6,779 nucleotides of DNA from Saprospiraceae bacterium (lineage in GTDB: Bacteria; Bacteroidota; Bacteroidia; Chitinophagales; Saprospiraceae). The DNA lies in NCBI GenBank assembly GCA_014379065.1, contig JACMMM010000276.1, positions 1 through 6,779 of the forward strand. Reading direction: 5' to 3'. A program made the translations under genes and the position numbers. Under the pieces are notes generated by a model. That model searched no databases and was not told the DNA's origin. It saw only the letters and a program-made list of their open reading frames with translations. Positions 5,992 through 6,779 of this stretch are shown piece by piece; the stretch's first letter is position 1; the number at the start of each line of letters is the position of its first letter.

Positions 5992-6779
5992 ATGCACAAG
6001 CCCAGCACCGCCCGCGAAGACCGCTACCAACACCACGACTATTACGGCGTAGATGAACTGCTTAGCTCCGAACACCTGCTCGCTCGCGATGCCGTGCGGC
6101 AATGGGTGAAATCCGAAGTCAGCCCCATTATTGAAGACTATTCCAATCGCGCGGAATGCCCCACCCATTTGTTCAAAGGTTTGGCAGAAATCGGTGCTTT
6201 TGGCCCTTCACTGCCTGCCGAATATGGCTGCGGAGGCATGGACGAAATCGCTTATGGCGTCATCATGCAAGAATTGGAGCGGGGTGACTCGGGTGTTCGC
6301 TCTATGGCTTCTGTGCAAGGTTCGTTGGTGATGTACCCCATCTATCGCTTTGGTTCTGAAGAACACCGCCGCCATTACTTGCCCAAATTGGCCAAAGGCG
6401 AACTCATCGGTTGCTTTGGCCTCACAGAACCCGATGCTGGCTCCAATCCAAATGGTATGCTCAGCAACGTGAAAGACGACGGGGATTCCTATATCTTGAA
6501 CGGCGCTAAAATGTGGATCACCAACTCTCCAGTAGCCGACATCGCAGTCGTTTGGGCCAAAAACGAGGAAGGAAAAATCATCGGCATGATTGTCGAAAAA
6601 GGTATGAAAGGATTTTCGGCGCCTGAGATCCACGGCAAATGGAGCCTCCGCGCCAGCATTACGGGCGAACTCGTATTTGAAGACGTGCGCGTGCCAAAGA
6701 AAAACGTGCTGCCTGGCGTACAAGGTCTCAAAGGCCCGCTTTCCTGCCTCACCAAAGCCCGTTACGGGATCGCCTGGGG
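5992..6779 (+). CDS. gcdH: Glutaryl-CoA dehydrogenase, N-terminal 262 residues (cut by window end)
   Basis: The gene runs off the window after 262 complete codons; the family is about 390 residues, so about one third is missing. It is an FAD-dependent acyl-CoA dehydrogenase that most likely oxidises and decarboxylates glutaryl-CoA to crotonyl-CoA in lysine/tryptophan breakdown, in the cytosol. The match to glutaryl-CoA dehydrogenases is close: ELERGDSGVRSMASVQ (about 94-109) with Arg103-Ser104, equivalent to the pair that binds the substrate's second carboxylate; YRFGSEEHRRHYLPKLAKGE; the acyl-CoA dehydrogenase signature GCFGLTEPDAGSNP (140-153); WITNSP (175-180); EKGMKGFSAP; SLRASITGELV; and GLKGP followed by ARYGIAW. 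The catalytic glutamate lies beyond the end. ATG 5992 gives the expected short N-terminus before the dehydrogenase fold. A general acyl-CoA dehydrogenase is the alternative, but the Arg-Ser pair argues against it. Confidence 0.92.
   Translation, partial: MHKPSTAREDRYQHHDYYGVDELLSSEHLLARDAVRQWVKSEVSPIIEDYSNRAECPTHLFKGLAEIGAFGPSLPAEYGCGGMDEIAYGVIMQELERGDSGVRSMASVQGSLVMYPIYRFGSEEHRRHYLPKLAKGELIGCFGLTEPDAGSNPNGMLSNVKDDGDSYILNGAKMWITNSPVADIAVVWAKNEEGKIIGMIVEKGMKGFSAPEIHGKWSLRASITGELVFEDVRVPKKNVLPGVQGLKGPLSCLTKARYGIAW

Noticed and set aside
6208..6723. 171-codon open frame on the - strand
   Set aside because: It lies wholly within the glutaryl-CoA dehydrogenase gene, whose protein matches its family closely; the reverse frame is a codon-usage shadow.

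Overview
The window looks like chromosomal DNA of a Bacteroidota bacterium, probably of the Saprospiria type. The reasons are gene content (an exported TPR-CHAT protein, a Bacteroidota-style ECF sigma tail next to a membrane anti-sigma-like protein), a Bacteroidota-type promoter with a TAnnTTTG -7 box upstream of creD, and no clear Shine-Dalgarno sequences before the starts. The taxon is an inference from style, not from a marker gene.

All genes lie on the + strand. Positions 1-180 are the C-terminal end of an ECF-type sigma factor (region 4). It is followed closely by a single-pass membrane protein with an anti-sigma-like cytosolic N-terminus (208-1083) and a 959-residue exported protein with about nine TPRs and an intact CHAT (caspase-like) protease domain (1120-3999). 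The short gaps (27 and 36 bp), with no promoter recognised in either, suggest one operon. The predicted topologies put the CHAT protease and the C-terminal domain of the membrane protein on the same side of the membrane. That makes a proteolytic sigma-control module conceivable, though unproven.

The 170-bp gap 4000-4169 is unusual. It holds a perfect 34-bp tandem duplication of the CHAT gene's 3' end and then a third, diverged copy of the last codons (A-F-V-L-I-E-stop) that differs almost only at synonymous positions. This looks like a scar of slippage and of recombination with a CHAT paralogue. The gap also carries a short GC hairpin and a well-formed promoter for the next gene.

Positions 4170-5507 encode a full-length CreD-family inner-membrane protein. 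A small unrecognised protein (5545-5880) follows after 37 bp and is probably co-transcribed. The 111-bp gap 5881-5991 contains a TAnnTTTG-like element and a perfect 17-bp inverted repeat. The window ends inside a glutaryl-CoA dehydrogenase gene (5992 onwards), whose last third, including the catalytic glutamate, lies outside. The metabolic gene and creD have no evident functional link to the sigma/CHAT cluster.
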